A stretch of DNA of 64,000 nt from Rhodococcoides trifolii (GCF_014635345.1 NZ_BMCU01000002.1:248001-312000); one strand, 5' to 3'. Numbered from the stretch's first letter, positions 47,638-57,167 are shown. Made by a program: numbers and translations. Notes: a model not told the origin generated them from the sequence alone.

Positions 47638-47734
47638 TGGTTCGCCGTCCTGATCGAAGGTTGCGGCAGGATTGTCGGGCTCAACCGAACAGCCGGTCGA
47701 CGACGTTGAGTCCCTGCGCATAGTGTTCACAGTC

Positions 47735-47761
47735 ACACTGTGGATCCAGGGTCCAGGATAC
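47735..47761 (-). promoter_or_regulatory. TGGATCCA operator 4, upstream of VanB-type reductase
   Basis: On the minus strand GTATCCTGGACC, then CTGGATCCACAGTGTG. It matches operator 2 before the amidohydrolase gene nearly base for base, including the -35-like TGGACC and TGGATCCA spacing. Confidence 0.78.
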
Positions 47762-47918
47762 ACATGCGGCCCGATCTTGGCTACGAACTCTCTAGCGGTC
47801 GGCTGTGTCAGGTTTTCGTGGGCGATGTGGCGACCGGGTCCTCGAGTGGGGCTGCTTATTTAGCCGGTCCTCGTGCCGGCCGTCGGGCGGCGGCCCGATC
47901 GCGTAGGTGGGTAAGAAC

Positions 47919-48662
47919 TCAGCTCAACCTGGAGCTGAGCTCCTCCATGGCGGTCCCGAGATGCTTGCGCATCCTCTTTTCCGCAAGGTCCGCATTGCCT
48001 GCGCGCATCGCCTCGGTGATACCGAAGTGCTCGTCCCAGGCATCGCGAAACACCCCGTCGAAGTGAAGCACCTGGACCATCGCGCGTTCCACTGTGGACC
48101 AGACGGGAAGAATCGCTCGGCGCATGTAAGGATTGTCGGTCGAGTCGAGAATGGTCATATGGAAGTCGCGGTCGGCGGCGAGTAGTTCTGCTTCACCGTA
48201 GGTCGCGACCAGTGGTTGATGTGTAGCCACCAGTTGCTCGATTTTTCCCAGACCCCAGGTGGGCTGGTTCTCGGCAATGTGGCGTACGGCGCGCGTTTCG
48301 AGGGCGAGGCGGATCTCGTAGGCGTCCTTGACGTCTTTGGCGGTGAGGATGCGCACGTCCACGCCGCCCCCGGCGACCAGCTCCAGCAGGCCCTCGGCGA
48401 CCAGTTCGGTGATCGCAGACCGCACGGGCATGCGAGACACGCCGAGTTGCTTGGCGAGCTTGACCTGGTTCAGTCGGGAGCCGGCCGGTATTTCTCCGAG
48501 CGTGATAGCCAGACGCAATCGGTCGCGCACGTTGCGCACCAGCAAGGTCGTGTCGCGGGGTGGAAGCTGGCCGAGCACGGATTGAGCGGGCGCCGTTCCG
48601 TTCTCGCGGAGATCGTTACCCAGCATTGGGGCCGTCTCGCCTGTGTTTGCTGCCTGTGCCAC
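47919..48662 (-). CDS. GntR/FCD regulator, VanR-like
   Basis: A 247-residue regulator: about 35 N-terminal residues of extension, a GntR HTH (GEIPAGSRLNQVKLAKQLGVSRMPVRSAITELVAEGLL) and an FCD ligand domain (AYEIRLALETRAVRHIAE, DRDFHMTILDSTDN). The MPVRSA recognition helix belongs to the FCD/VanR branch. Its own promoter carries TGGATCCA, and the Caulobacter VanR operator has the same core, so this is the best candidate to control all seven sites in the window. Confidence 0.88.
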   Translation of the reverse strand: MAQAANTGETAPMLGNDLRENGTAPAQSVLGQLPPRDTTLLVRNVRDRLRLAITLGEIPAGSRLNQVKLAKQLGVSRMPVRSAITELVAEGLLELVAGGGVDVRILTAKDVKDAYEIRLALETRAVRHIAENQPTWGLGKIEQLVATHQPLVATYGEAELLAADRDFHMTILDSTDNPYMRRAILPVWSTVERAMVQVLHFDGVFRDAWDEHFGITEAMRAGNADLAEKRMRKHLGTAMEELSSRLS

Positions 48663-48726
48663 TACGTGATTCCCCTCGATCGCTCACGCCGCGTGTGAAA
48701 ACACGATTCGACGGCAATCTTACGCC

Positions 48727-48742
48727 CGTGGATCCACGATCC
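48727..48742 (-). promoter_or_regulatory. TGGATCCA operator 5, upstream of VanR-like gene
   Basis: CGTGGATCCACG is a perfect 12-base palindrome, followed by ATCC, 65 bases before the regulator start. It suggests autoregulation. Confidence 0.68.
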
Positions 48743-48833
48743 GCGATTCTGTGGCGGTGGGTTCACGTGACCGGTCCCGATGGGTGATGCGCGTTTGCCA
48801 GGTGGGTCGGTCGCGTGAATTGCGCAGCAACGG

Positions 48834-51800
48834 TCAGGCCGGGTCGGTGGTGTCTCCGACCGTGATCACGCAGAGCAGATCGCCGCCGTCGACTTGGGCT
48901 ACCCCCGCGATGGCGATTCGCGAGATGACGCCCGAGCGGTGGGCCGTGATAGTGGCTTCCATCTTCATCGCTTCGATTGTCGCGATCGCGTCCCCAGCCT
49001 GGACGACATTGCCGACCGACTTGGTTACCGTCACCACGCCGGAGAACGGGACCATCACGTGTCCCGGGTCGGTACGGTCTGCTTTTTCCGCGGTGGGGCT
49101 GTCAGTAGCGATCGAGCGATCCTTGACGGACACAGGACGAAGCTGTCCGTTGAGGATGCACATGACCGTGCGCATCCCGGCCTCGTCGGGATCGGAGATC
49201 GCCTCGAGACCGATGAGCAATTCGACGCCCTCGTCGAGCCGGACCCTGTGTTCTTCACCTTGTCTGAGTCCATAGAAGAATTGATTGGCCGACAGCGCCG
49301 TGGTGTCGCCGAACTTCTTACGGTGCTCGGCGAGTTCTCGGGCGGGGCCGGGGAAGAGCAGCTCGTTCAGCCGCTGCCGGCGCGCAGTCGAGCCGGCTTC
49401 GAGCATGCTTTCGTCCTCTTCTGTCAGGGCGCGATCTCCACGTGCAGGTTCGCGCCCCGACAGTGCTCTCGTACGGAACGGTTCGGGCCACCCGCCGGCG
49501 GGTGTGCCGAGATCGCCCCGAAGGAATCCGATGACCGAATCGGGAATGTCGTAGCGTTCAGGCGTTTCGGCGAACTCGTCGAGGCCTACCCCTGAACCCA
49601 CGAGATGTAATGCGAGGTCTCCGACCACCTTCGACGACGGGGTCACTTTGGTCAGACGGCCCAAGAGTCGGTCGGCATCGGAGTACGCCTGCTCGACGTC
49701 TTCGAATCTGTCCGCCAGACCCAGGGAGATTGCTTGCTGGCGGAGGTTCGACAACTGGCCACCGGGGATCTCGTGCGTGTAGACGCGTCCAGTAGGGGAG
49801 GGGAGACCGGACTCGAAGGGTGCGTACACCTTTCGCAGCGCTTCCCAGTATGGCTCGAGGTCGCAGACCGACTGCAAGGACAGTCCGGTGTCGCGCGCAG
49901 TGTGCGCGGCGGCGGCGACGATCGACGACAGCGGTGGTTGTGAAGTGGTCCCTGCCATCGGTGCGCTGGCCCCGTCGACCGCGTCCGCCCCGGCCGACCA
50001 GGCGGCGAGGTAGGTGGCCAGCTGGCCGCCGGGGGTGTCGTGGGTGTGGATGTGAACGGGAAGATCGAAGTTGCGTCGCAGCGCAGTCACCAGGGTCGTC
50101 GCGGCGGGTGGCCGCAGCAGACCTGCCATGTCCTTGATTGCCAGCACGTGCGCGCCGGCGTCGACGATCTGTTCGGCCAGCCGCAGGTAGTAGTCGAGGG
50201 TGTACAGCTTCTCGGTCGGATCGGAAAGGTTGCCGGTGTAGGACATCGCCACCTCGGCGACCGTGGTGCCCGTGTCGAGTACCGCATCGATTGCCGGCCG
50301 CATCTGGTCGATGTTGTTCAGCGCGTCGAAGATGCGGAAAATGTCTATCCCGGTGGCGGCGGCCTCTGCCACGAATGCCCGTGTGACACTGTCGGGATAA
50401 GGCGTGTAGCCCACGGTGTTTCGCCCGCGCAGGAGCATCTGAAGGCAGATGTTTGGAATCTTCTCGCGCAGCAGCGCCAGCCGTTCCCACGGATCCTCGT
50501 GAAGAAACCGCAACGCGACGTCGTACGTCGCGCCGCCCCACACTTCGACGGAGAGCAGATTCGGCGTCGTGTGGGCGACATGGCCGGCCACGCCCATCAG
50601 GCTCGTGGTCCGAACTCTGGTGGCCAACAACGACTGATGCGCGTCTCGAAATGTTGTGTCGGTGACCGCCAGTGCGTCTTGTTCACGTAGAGCGGCAGCG
50701 AACTTGACTGGCCCCAGCGCGTCGAGGCGTTGCTTGCTGCCGGCAGGTGGCGTCGCGCCGAGGTCGACGCGGGGGAGCTTGTCGATCGGGTAGATGGTGA
50801 CCGGCCGTTCTCCGTGCGGTTTGTTGACCGTGACGTCGGCGAGGTACCGCAGGATCTTCGTGCCGCGGTCGTTCGAGGCGCGCGCGGTCAACAGGTGCGG
50901 GTGCTTCTCGATGAACGACGTCGTCACGTCACCGGCGGCGAAGTCCGGGTCGTCGAGCAGTCCTTGCAAGAACGGGAGGTTGGTCGAAACTCCGCGGATA
51001 CGGAACTCGGCCAACGCACGCCGTGTGCGCGCCACCGCACTGGCATAATCACCCCCCCGACAGGTCACCTTGACCAGCAACGAGTCGAAGTAAGCCGATA
51101 TCTCAGCGCCCAGCGAGGTGCCACCGTCGAGTCGGATTCCTGCACCGCCGGGAGTGCGGTAAGCGGTGATTCTGCCCGTGTCCGGACGAAATCCGTTCGA
51201 AGGATCCTCGGTGGTGATGCGGCACTGGATCGCGAAACCGCGTGTCGCGACGGTGTCCTGGTGAAGACCGAGCTCGCTCAACGACGCCCCTGATGCGATC
51301 TGTAGTTGCGATCGCACGATGTCGACGTCTGTTACTTCTTCCGTGACGGTGTGTTCGACCTGCACGCGGGGGTTCATCTCGATGAAGACGTGCCGACCGT
51401 CTTGGTCGACGAGGAATTCGACGGTCCCGACGCACGAGTAGCCGATCTGTTTCGCGAAGGCGACGGCGTCGTCGCAAATCCTCTGTCTCAGAACCGGATC
51501 GAGGTTCGGGGCCGGGGCGATCTCGGCAACCTTCTGGTGTCGGCGTTGGACGCTGCAGTCACGCTCGAACAGATGCATCACGTTGCCGTAGGTGTCCGCG
51601 AGGATCTGTACCTCGATATGGCGCGGTTCGATGACCGCCTGCTCCAGGAACACCGTCGCGTCACCGAACGCCGACTCCGCTTCCCGAGCGGCCGCCTCGA
51701 TTGCATCTTTGAGTTCGGAAGGCTCTGCAACGCGGCGCATCCCGCGGCCGCCTCCGCCGGCCACAGCCTTTACGAACAGCGGGAACGTCATGTCCTTCGA

Positions 51801-52241
51801 CGCAGCGATCAGTACGTCGACATCGTCGGAGGGGGCACTCGAGGACAACACCGGCAAACCCGCGGCCCGTGCCGCCGCGACGGCACGGGCCTTGTTGCCG
51901 GCCAACTCGAGTACTTCGGGGGACGGGCCGATGAAGGTGATGCCGTACTCCGCGCATGCAGCTGCGAGCTCCGGATTTTCCGCGAGGAATCCGTAACCCG
52001 GGTAAATGGCGTCGGCCCCGGCGCGAACCGCGGTCTCGATGATGGTGGGGACCGACAGGTAGTTCCGGACTGGGTGACCTGGCTCGCCGATTTCGTAGGC
52101 TTCGTCAGCCTTGGTGCGGTGCAACGAATTACGGTCTTCAACGGGGTACACGGCGACCGTCTCGACGCCCAGTTCGTACGCCGCGCGGAACGCTCGAATT
52201 GCGATCTCGCCGCGGTTGGCCACCAACACCTTGGAAAACAT
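48834..52241 (-). CDS. pyc: Pyruvate carboxylase
   Basis: A 1135-residue single-chain pyruvate carboxylase. Biotin carboxylase occupies about 1-455 (KVLVANRGEIAIRAFRA, VKAVAGGGGRGMR, IEMNPRVQVEH), carboxyltransferase about 520-800 (DTTFRDAHQSLLATRVRT, the metal-site HIHTHDTPGGQLAT) and the biotinyl domain the last 75 residues (IEAMKMEATI). It makes oxaloacetate from pyruvate, ATP and bicarbonate. The operator upstream suggests anaplerosis for growth on a pyruvate-yielding substrate, with the gamma-carbonic anhydrase helping supply bicarbonate. Confidence 0.97.
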   Translation of the reverse strand: MFSKVLVANRGEIAIRAFRAAYELGVETVAVYPVEDRNSLHRTKADEAYEIGEPGHPVRNYLSVPTIIETAVRAGADAIYPGYGFLAENPELAAACAEYGITFIGPSPEVLELAGNKARAVAAARAAGLPVLSSSAPSDDVDVLIAASKDMTFPLFVKAVAGGGGRGMRRVAEPSELKDAIEAAAREAESAFGDATVFLEQAVIEPRHIEVQILADTYGNVMHLFERDCSVQRRHQKVAEIAPAPNLDPVLRQRICDDAVAFAKQIGYSCVGTVEFLVDQDGRHVFIEMNPRVQVEHTVTEEVTDVDIVRSQLQIASGASLSELGLHQDTVATRGFAIQCRITTEDPSNGFRPDTGRITAYRTPGGAGIRLDGGTSLGAEISAYFDSLLVKVTCRGGDYASAVARTRRALAEFRIRGVSTNLPFLQGLLDDPDFAAGDVTTSFIEKHPHLLTARASNDRGTKILRYLADVTVNKPHGERPVTIYPIDKLPRVDLGATPPAGSKQRLDALGPVKFAAALREQDALAVTDTTFRDAHQSLLATRVRTTSLMGVAGHVAHTTPNLLSVEVWGGATYDVALRFLHEDPWERLALLREKIPNICLQMLLRGRNTVGYTPYPDSVTRAFVAEAAATGIDIFRIFDALNNIDQMRPAIDAVLDTGTTVAEVAMSYTGNLSDPTEKLYTLDYYLRLAEQIVDAGAHVLAIKDMAGLLRPPAATTLVTALRRNFDLPVHIHTHDTPGGQLATYLAAWSAGADAVDGASAPMAGTTSQPPLSSIVAAAAHTARDTGLSLQSVCDLEPYWEALRKVYAPFESGLPSPTGRVYTHEIPGGQLSNLRQQAISLGLADRFEDVEQAYSDADRLLGRLTKVTPSSKVVGDLALHLVGSGVGLDEFAETPERYDIPDSVIGFLRGDLGTPAGGWPEPFRTRALSGREPARGDRALTEEDESMLEAGSTARRQRLNELLFPGPARELAEHRKKFGDTTALSANQFFYGLRQGEEHRVRLDEGVELLIGLEAISDPDEAGMRTVMCILNGQLRPVSVKDRSIATDSPTAEKADRTDPGHVMVPFSGVVTVTKSVGNVVQAGDAIATIEAMKMEATITAHRSGVISRIAIAGVAQVDGGDLLCVITVGDTTDPA

Positions 52242-52337
52242 GAACCTACCTCGCAAGTGAATGACCGCGATCGGATAGAGCGGCCACAGGGCCGACGTGA
52301 ATAGAGCCGGGGACGTTCGGGTGTCGACTGTATCACT

Positions 52338-52357
52338 CTATGGATCCAGTATCCATA
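52338..52357. promoter_or_regulatory. TGGATCCA operator 6, pyc / PucR divergent region
   Basis: CTATGGATCCAGTATCCATA, about 100 bases before the pyc start and 145 before the PucR-like start, so it could serve both directions. Confidence 0.72.
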
Positions 52358-52500
52358 ATCGATACGCCGTCGCAGTTAGGACGTACAGTGCGGATGTGAC
52401 TGCAGCACGCAGGGGCGACTACGTCGCCTCTGATCGGTCCTCGGGACCTGGCTCGTCCGACGCAGATAGCTCTCGACTCGATCGGAGGCGGACCTCAATC

Positions 52501-53700
52501 ATGCCGCAAGACCATGTCCAATCGCTCGTCGACGGCCTTGCAGAGACATTGAGTCGAGCGGTGGTAGTCGACGACACCCAGCTCAGACTGCTTTACGCCA
52601 GCCGTCACTACGGTGATGAGGACGGGCAACGCGTCCGAGCCGTTCTTCAGCGCCAGGTCGGTTCCGAAGCGATGCAGCACATCCTCAGTCAAGGAGCTCG
52701 TTTGTGGACCGGGCCCACCCGGCTTCCCCCCAAACACGAGATGGGTATGGAATCGAGGTGGTGTGTTCCCGTTCGTCACGCTCACCATCTGATCGGGCTC
52801 ATGTTGGTCATCGACGCCTCCCAGTCGCTGACCAAAGCTGAGAAGACCCGCATCGAAGCCGCCGCAGCCCAGATAGGGGCGGCGCTGTACGCAGACACGG
52901 ACGACGACCGCCCTGACTCCTCGTTCGAGGTAGATCTCGATGGGGTTCTGGATTCCGACGAGGACGTCCGGCGTACCGCTGTCGGAAACATGCCGGGCGG
53001 AACTTGGTTGACCACTGACAGTGAGATGCGTTGCTTCGCAATCCGTGTCGTGGCTTCGGCAGTGGGTGGCGGGTTCATCGCCCCTCACCGTGCCCTCCGC
53101 GCAGCTTTGGGGACGCGGCAGGGTGTTGCACCGCAGCACTACGTCTTCTCGGCGACCGACGAGGGTGCACGACTCATCGAGAAGGTGGCGCCCGCGGGAC
53201 GGTCTGGTCCCGCCCAACACAGTGTCGACGCGATGTTGAGTGTGGCGAATGCCCTTTTGGGCGGCGACGGAATGTGCGTCGTCGGTGTAGGGGACCCGGT
53301 CCTAGGACTGTCTGCCGCTTGGCGGTCGTATCGGCAAGCCAGCATCGCCGCGGATGCGGCTGCCCGAACAAGCAGGTTCGGCTCCGTGGTCGAGTGGAGC
53401 GAGCTGGGCGCCTACTCGGTGTTGCTGCAGAACCCGAAACCTGGTGAAGCGTTTATTCTTCCGTCGACGTTGGCTGCACTGGAGGACCCCGGTCAACCTT
53501 CATGGATGAGGGAAACGCTTCTCGCATTCCTTGACAGCAGCGGGTCCGGACCGCGGGCCGCGGATGCGCTACACATTCATCGCACGACGCTGTACTACCG
53601 GATGGACCGCATACGAGAAGCGATCGAGATGGATCTGGACGATGGCGAGAACCGCCTGCTGCTACACGCGGCCCTGCGGATGTTGGAATTGGACCGGTAG
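52501..53700 (+). CDS. PucR/CdaR-family transcriptional regulator
   Basis: A 399-residue protein with a C-terminal HTH_30 domain (RAADALHIHRTTLYYRMDRIREAIEMDLDDGENRLLLHAALRML), a central GGDEF-like/GAF region and an N-terminal sensory domain. ATG at 52501 is chosen with GGAGG nearby; codons upstream cover the operator region. PucR/CdaR regulators activate purine, sugar-acid or amine catabolism. It is divergent from pyc and may regulate part of the same pathway. Confidence 0.85.
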   Translation: MPQDHVQSLVDGLAETLSRAVVVDDTQLRLLYASRHYGDEDGQRVRAVLQRQVGSEAMQHILSQGARLWTGPTRLPPKHEMGMESRWCVPVRHAHHLIGLMLVIDASQSLTKAEKTRIEAAAAQIGAALYADTDDDRPDSSFEVDLDGVLDSDEDVRRTAVGNMPGGTWLTTDSEMRCFAIRVVASAVGGGFIAPHRALRAALGTRQGVAPQHYVFSATDEGARLIEKVAPAGRSGPAQHSVDAMLSVANALLGGDGMCVVGVGDPVLGLSAAWRSYRQASIAADAAARTSRFGSVVEWSELGAYSVLLQNPKPGEAFILPSTLAALEDPGQPSWMRETLLAFLDSSGSGPRAADALHIHRTTLYYRMDRIREAIEMDLDDGENRLLLHAALRMLELDR

Positions 53701-53784
53701 TGGAGTGGCCCCTGCAGGGTCCACATCGACTTTCGGTGGCTGGTTGCGCTGGGGTTGAGGCAGGCGTTCACCTCAATGATCCGA

Positions 53785-54324
53785 CTAGCCGACTTTTCCA
53801 GACTGCTTCTGCGACAACGCCGTACCATGCTCAAGGCGCTTGAGGACATAACCCTCGCCGTTTGCGCGTACCGACGCGATCTCTTCGGCAGTCAGATCTC
53901 GGCGGATTTTTGCCGGAACACCGGCTACCAACGACCCGTCCGGCACGTCGACGTTCTCGGTGAGCAGGGCGCCCGCCGCGATCAGGCAGTCGCGGCCGAC
54001 TGTGGCCCCATTCATGATGATCGCACCCATGCCCACGAGGACGTTGTCTCCGATCGTGCAGCCATGCAATGTGGCGTTGTGACCCACCGAAACGTTGGAA
54101 CCGATCACAGCGGGACTCCCGGGATCGGCGTGCACCACACATCCGTCCTGGATGTTGGTGTCGTCTCCAATCGAGACGGACTCACTGTCCGCCCTGATCA
54201 CCGCCGAGTACCAGACGCCCGCGTTCTCGCCGATGTAGACCGAGCCGACAATCGTGGCGTTCGGGGCCACCCACGCACTGTCCGCGATCACAGGGTTACG
54301 CGAATTACTGAGCCCAACGATCAT
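53785..54324 (-). CDS. Gamma-class carbonic anhydrase-like hexapeptide protein
   Basis: A 179-residue left-handed beta-helix protein with Zn-ligand His in DGCVVHADPG and VGHNATLHGCTIGDN and the RADSESVSIG motif of gamma-CA/PaaY/CaiE proteins. Members hydrate CO2 or act as thioesterase-linked proteins in aerobic aromatic pathways (PaaY). ATG at 54324 is 25 bases downstream of operator 7 and preceded by GGAAGG. Activity is predicted, not certain. Confidence 0.88.
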   Translation of the reverse strand: MIVGLSNSRNPVIADSAWVAPNATIVGSVYIGENAGVWYSAVIRADSESVSIGDDTNIQDGCVVHADPGSPAVIGSNVSVGHNATLHGCTIGDNVLVGMGAIIMNGATVGRDCLIAAGALLTENVDVPDGSLVAGVPAKIRRDLTAEEIASVRANGEGYVLKRLEHGTALSQKQSGKVG

Positions 54325-54348
54325 CGTGGTGCTACCTTCCGTTGCAGA

Positions 54349-54363
54349 GTGGATCCAGGATAC
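54349..54363 (-). promoter_or_regulatory. TGGATCCA operator 7, upstream of gamma-carbonic anhydrase
   Basis: GTATCCTGGATCCAC on the minus strand, the same 15 bases as operator 3, 25 bases before the start codon. Confidence 0.78.
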
Positions 54364-54671
54364 TAGGCTGGGGTGGGTCATGTTGGGGAAGCGAAGCAGC
54401 TCGATGACAATTGTGATTGTCATCGTCGTCCTGACGGTCATCGCCACCCTCGGCATCGACCGACCGTGAAGGTGGATATGGCGTTGTCGCTCGTTCTTCC
54501 GATGCTTCTGGTCACCTTCGTTCCTTGGCAACCATGGCAGACGAGAACTGAGGAGTCGCGACGTTCGAGTGCGTCGTGTCCGCCAAATCTCGCTAGCGAC
54601 AGGTGCAGTGGCGTTGAAGGTGTCCCAATGCGCCCGGACGGTGCTCGTTGTTGAGGGAGAGGCGCAGGAAC

Positions 54672-54908
54672 GTGACCGATGACTCCGACGTCGCGCAAGC
54701 GAGGGTCTTCCTGGCAGCGCTGGACCGCGAGATCGACGCGGTGTCGCTGGAACTCGAGCAGGTCCGCCGATTCGTCGCCATCAGCAGCGAGCAGGGTAAC
54801 GACACCTCCGAGATACGCCACAGGGAGAAGATGCAGGAGCACAAGAAGGTGCTGCGAGAATTGCATCGGCAGTCGGAGAACCTACGCCTTCGGTTCTCGC
54901 TGACGTGA
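54672..54908 (+). CDS. Small predicted coiled-coil protein
   Basis: A 78-residue Glu/Arg/Leu-rich protein, largely alpha-helical with heptad-like spacing (ALDREIDAVSLELEQVRRFV, EKMQEHKKVLRELHRQSENLRLRF). No signal peptide or known domain. GTG at 54672 has AGGA upstream. Gene status is fair: the composition looks protein-like and no larger frame opposes it. Function unknown. Confidence 0.5.
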   Translation: MTDDSDVAQARVFLAALDREIDAVSLELEQVRRFVAISSEQGNDTSEIRHREKMQEHKKVLRELHRQSENLRLRFSLT

Positions 54909-55138
54909 AGGTAATCGTTACCGTCGCGAACAATATGCGCGCACTCTTGACGGATTGCGCGCTGGAGGTCGACGCTGCAGCAATGTCGACAACCATCGAG
55001 TCCGAGGGCTCGGGTGCAACCGGATTCTGGGCTGTTATCTGAAGCGCTGCGCACCGATGTGATTGCGGTAGTTCGTGATTGAGTGCCGGGACTACCGAGC
55101 ATCGGGCGGAACACGGCCCGCCCGATGGATCAGCAGGG

Positions 55139-56431
55139 TCAGATTGTGCAGCGCGTACCTTTATCCGGCAGTTCGAGGTCGATCAGGTAGTCGGCGACCG
55201 CTCCGTCGACACAGGCGTTTGCTGAGATGATCGTCCCGTGCTGGTTGGCCTCGACCGTGAGCAATCGCGCCCCGAGGGTGTCGGCCAGGCTGTTGCCTCC
55301 TTCGTGGGGTGTCACGGGGTCCCCGGTAGCCGAGATCACGAGCACCTCGGGTAGCCCATCGATATCGGTGGCTTCGGAATATAGGCCGGACACGATTCCT
55401 TCGCCGGCGGCGAGGAAGCCGACCTCTCGTCCATCTTCGGCCACCAGCGGTCTGTCCTCGAGCGGTTGGAGTAGTTCTTGTGCCGCAGCGGTTGCCCGCG
55501 CCGGGTCTGTTCCGAGCGGGCATGCGGCCTGCGTCGTACAGAAGTCGGCGAAGCGCTGGAACGAGGCCTGCAGTCCTTCACTGAGCTGGATCCTCCGATC
55601 CGCGGTGTCCATGAGCGGATCCACTGCGCCGTCGAGAACGAGTGCACGGACATTCTCGGGAAACATCTCGGCGTATACAGAGCCGAGTCGAGTGCCGTAG
55701 CTGACTCCCGCATAGGTGAGCTTGTCGTCGCCGAGCGCGGAGCGGAGCACATCCATGTCGCGAGCGACGTCCCGTGTCCCGAGGTGGGCAAGTATCTCTT
55801 TGCTTCCGGAGCCGTCGGCGCATTTGTCGACGATGGCGCGTGCGGATTCTTCGGTCCACTTACCGAGAGCCGACAGGGGTGCGTCGGCGTCGCGCTCCTC
55901 GTCGGAGTAGCAGTCGATTGCCGGTGTGCTGAGACCGACTCCGCGCGGATCGAAGCCGACGATGTCGAAGCGCTCGGGGATGGGGCCTCCCGTCCACAAG
56001 GCATTCACGAGTGGGGCGAGCGTCGTTCCCGCCGCTCCGGGACCGCCAGGGTTCAGCAGGACAGAGCCGATCGGGTTGTCGCCGGTAGCGGAAATGCGCG
56101 AGACGGCGATCTCGATGGTCGTGCCGTCGACGTCCTTGTAATCCATTGGCACCGTGAGCATCGCGCATTCTGTCTTCCGTGCCGCCTCGACTACTTGAGG
56201 AACGGGCGGCTGGGAGTCCACGATGCTGGCGTCGCACGCCCCGAACTCGAGTTCCTGCTCCATGAATCGTTCGAGGCCCACCTCGTCAGCAATGTCGTCG
56301 TCGTTCGGAGCTGCACCGGAGCATCCGGCGAGCAGAAGCAACGAGGCGGAGAAGGCCGCCGTCATTGCCGGCTTCGGCCATCGTCGTCGATCGTTCTTTC
56401 GACGGATCAGGGCCGGAATCATCTGTGGCAT
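55139..56431 (-). CDS. TAP-family alpha/beta hydrolase lipoprotein, internally shortened
   Basis: A 430-residue secreted hydrolase (SlpD/tripeptidyl-aminopeptidase-like). Signal peptide with lipobox LLAGC ends near residue 37. Catalytic Ser is in AGVSYGTRLGS, Asp in ISATGDPVTP and His in EANQHGT. Compared with the paralogue at 59749-61317, about 100 residues are missing between SGLYS and EATDIDGLPE (DNA about 55371-55385), in frame. The missing part covers the segment before the catalytic Asp, so lid and substrate preference probably changed while the triad remains. Confidence 0.85.
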   Translation of the reverse strand: MPQMIPALIRRKNDRRRWPKPAMTAAFSASLLLLAGCSGAAPNDDDIADEVGLERFMEQELEFGACDASIVDSQPPVPQVVEAARKTECAMLTVPMDYKDVDGTTIEIAVSRISATGDNPIGSVLLNPGGPGAAGTTLAPLVNALWTGGPIPERFDIVGFDPRGVGLSTPAIDCYSDEERDADAPLSALGKWTEESARAIVDKCADGSGSKEILAHLGTRDVARDMDVLRSALGDDKLTYAGVSYGTRLGSVYAEMFPENVRALVLDGAVDPLMDTADRRIQLSEGLQASFQRFADFCTTQAACPLGTDPARATAAAQELLQPLEDRPLVAEDGREVGFLAAGEGIVSGLYSEATDIDGLPEVLVISATGDPVTPHEGGNSLADTLGARLLTVEANQHGTIISANACVDGAVADYLIDLELPDKGTRCTI

Positions 56432-56452
56432 GGTGGTTTTCCCTTCGTGGGT

Positions 56453-57094
56453 TCAGCTGGCGAGTTCGTCGATCCAGCTCGATCGCATCCGCAGAGCTCG
56501 TTCAGTGCTGCCGATGACAGCGGCGAATCCGATGAGCAGGTTGACGTGGAGCGGCAGTCGGATGGGTGAGGTGAAGGTGCCGATCGAGTCGGCGATGGGG
56601 GGAATGAGAGAGAGGGATGCGATTATCTGCGGCACCTCCACACAGAGGCCGCCGATGACGAGCAGGATCGAGATGAGACCGATGACGCGACTCGGACCGG
56701 GGTGCCGGTGGTGCAGCCGAGCGCGGCGTCCCTCTGCGGATGCGGGATCGGGAGACAACTGCTGTTCGGTGCCGTCGTCGCGGACGTAGTGGCAGCGCTT
56801 CAGTCCGAACCCCGTGGCCGCGACCTCGATATGTCCACCGGGGACGGGGAAGCGCGTCGGCAACTTCGCGTAGGACTGCTGTGCGCCGTCGACGTAGAGG
56901 CGAGCGCGAACCTCACCGTCACTTGCGTCACCCATGTGCCGAACATCGACTGCGTAGACCGACGTCGTGCGGTCGGGTGCGGACAGCGTGATCGACCGGA
57001 GCGATCTGCCGAACATCTGCCACCAGCGGTAGCGGCGGAGCGGCTCACCCGATCCGGCGCGAATGCGGCGGTAGCGCCACTGCGTGATTCCCAT
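56453..57094 (-). CDS. Membrane protein of unknown function
   Basis: A 213-residue protein with a soluble N-terminal part of about 110 residues containing beta-type sequence (VYAVDVRHMGDASDGEVRARLYVDG) and two C-terminal membrane helices (VIGLISILLVIGGLCVEV and VNLLIGFAAVIGS). ATG at 57094 is preferred because GAGGA sits 9 bases upstream; ATGs at 57103 or 57115 are possible. It lies 21 bases upstream of the shortened hydrolase gene, so they are likely co-transcribed, and it is divergent from a TetR gene. Function unknown. Confidence 0.65.
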   Translation of the reverse strand: MGITQWRYRRIRAGSGEPLRRYRWWQMFGRSLRSITLSAPDRTTSVYAVDVRHMGDASDGEVRARLYVDGAQQSYAKLPTRFPVPGGHIEVAATGFGLKRCHYVRDDGTEQQLSPDPASAEGRRARLHHRHPGPSRVIGLISILLVIGGLCVEVPQIIASLSLIPPIADSIGTFTSPIRLPLHVNLLIGFAAVIGSTERALRMRSSWIDELAS

Positions 57095-57118
57095 CTGGTC
57101 CATCCTCGATCTCATTAG

Positions 57119-57153
57119 TACAGTGTGATAGTAATCGAAGGTATCACGCTGTA
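57119..57153. promoter_or_regulatory. TetR-type operator in divergent promoter
   Basis: Inverted repeat TACAGTGTGATA (57119-57130) and TATCACGCTGTA (57142-57153), 11 of 12 positions complementary, 11-base spacer, between the divergent membrane-protein and TetR genes. It is probably the autoregulatory site of the TetR protein. Confidence 0.72.
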
Positions 57154-57167
57154 TTAGAATTGTTAAG

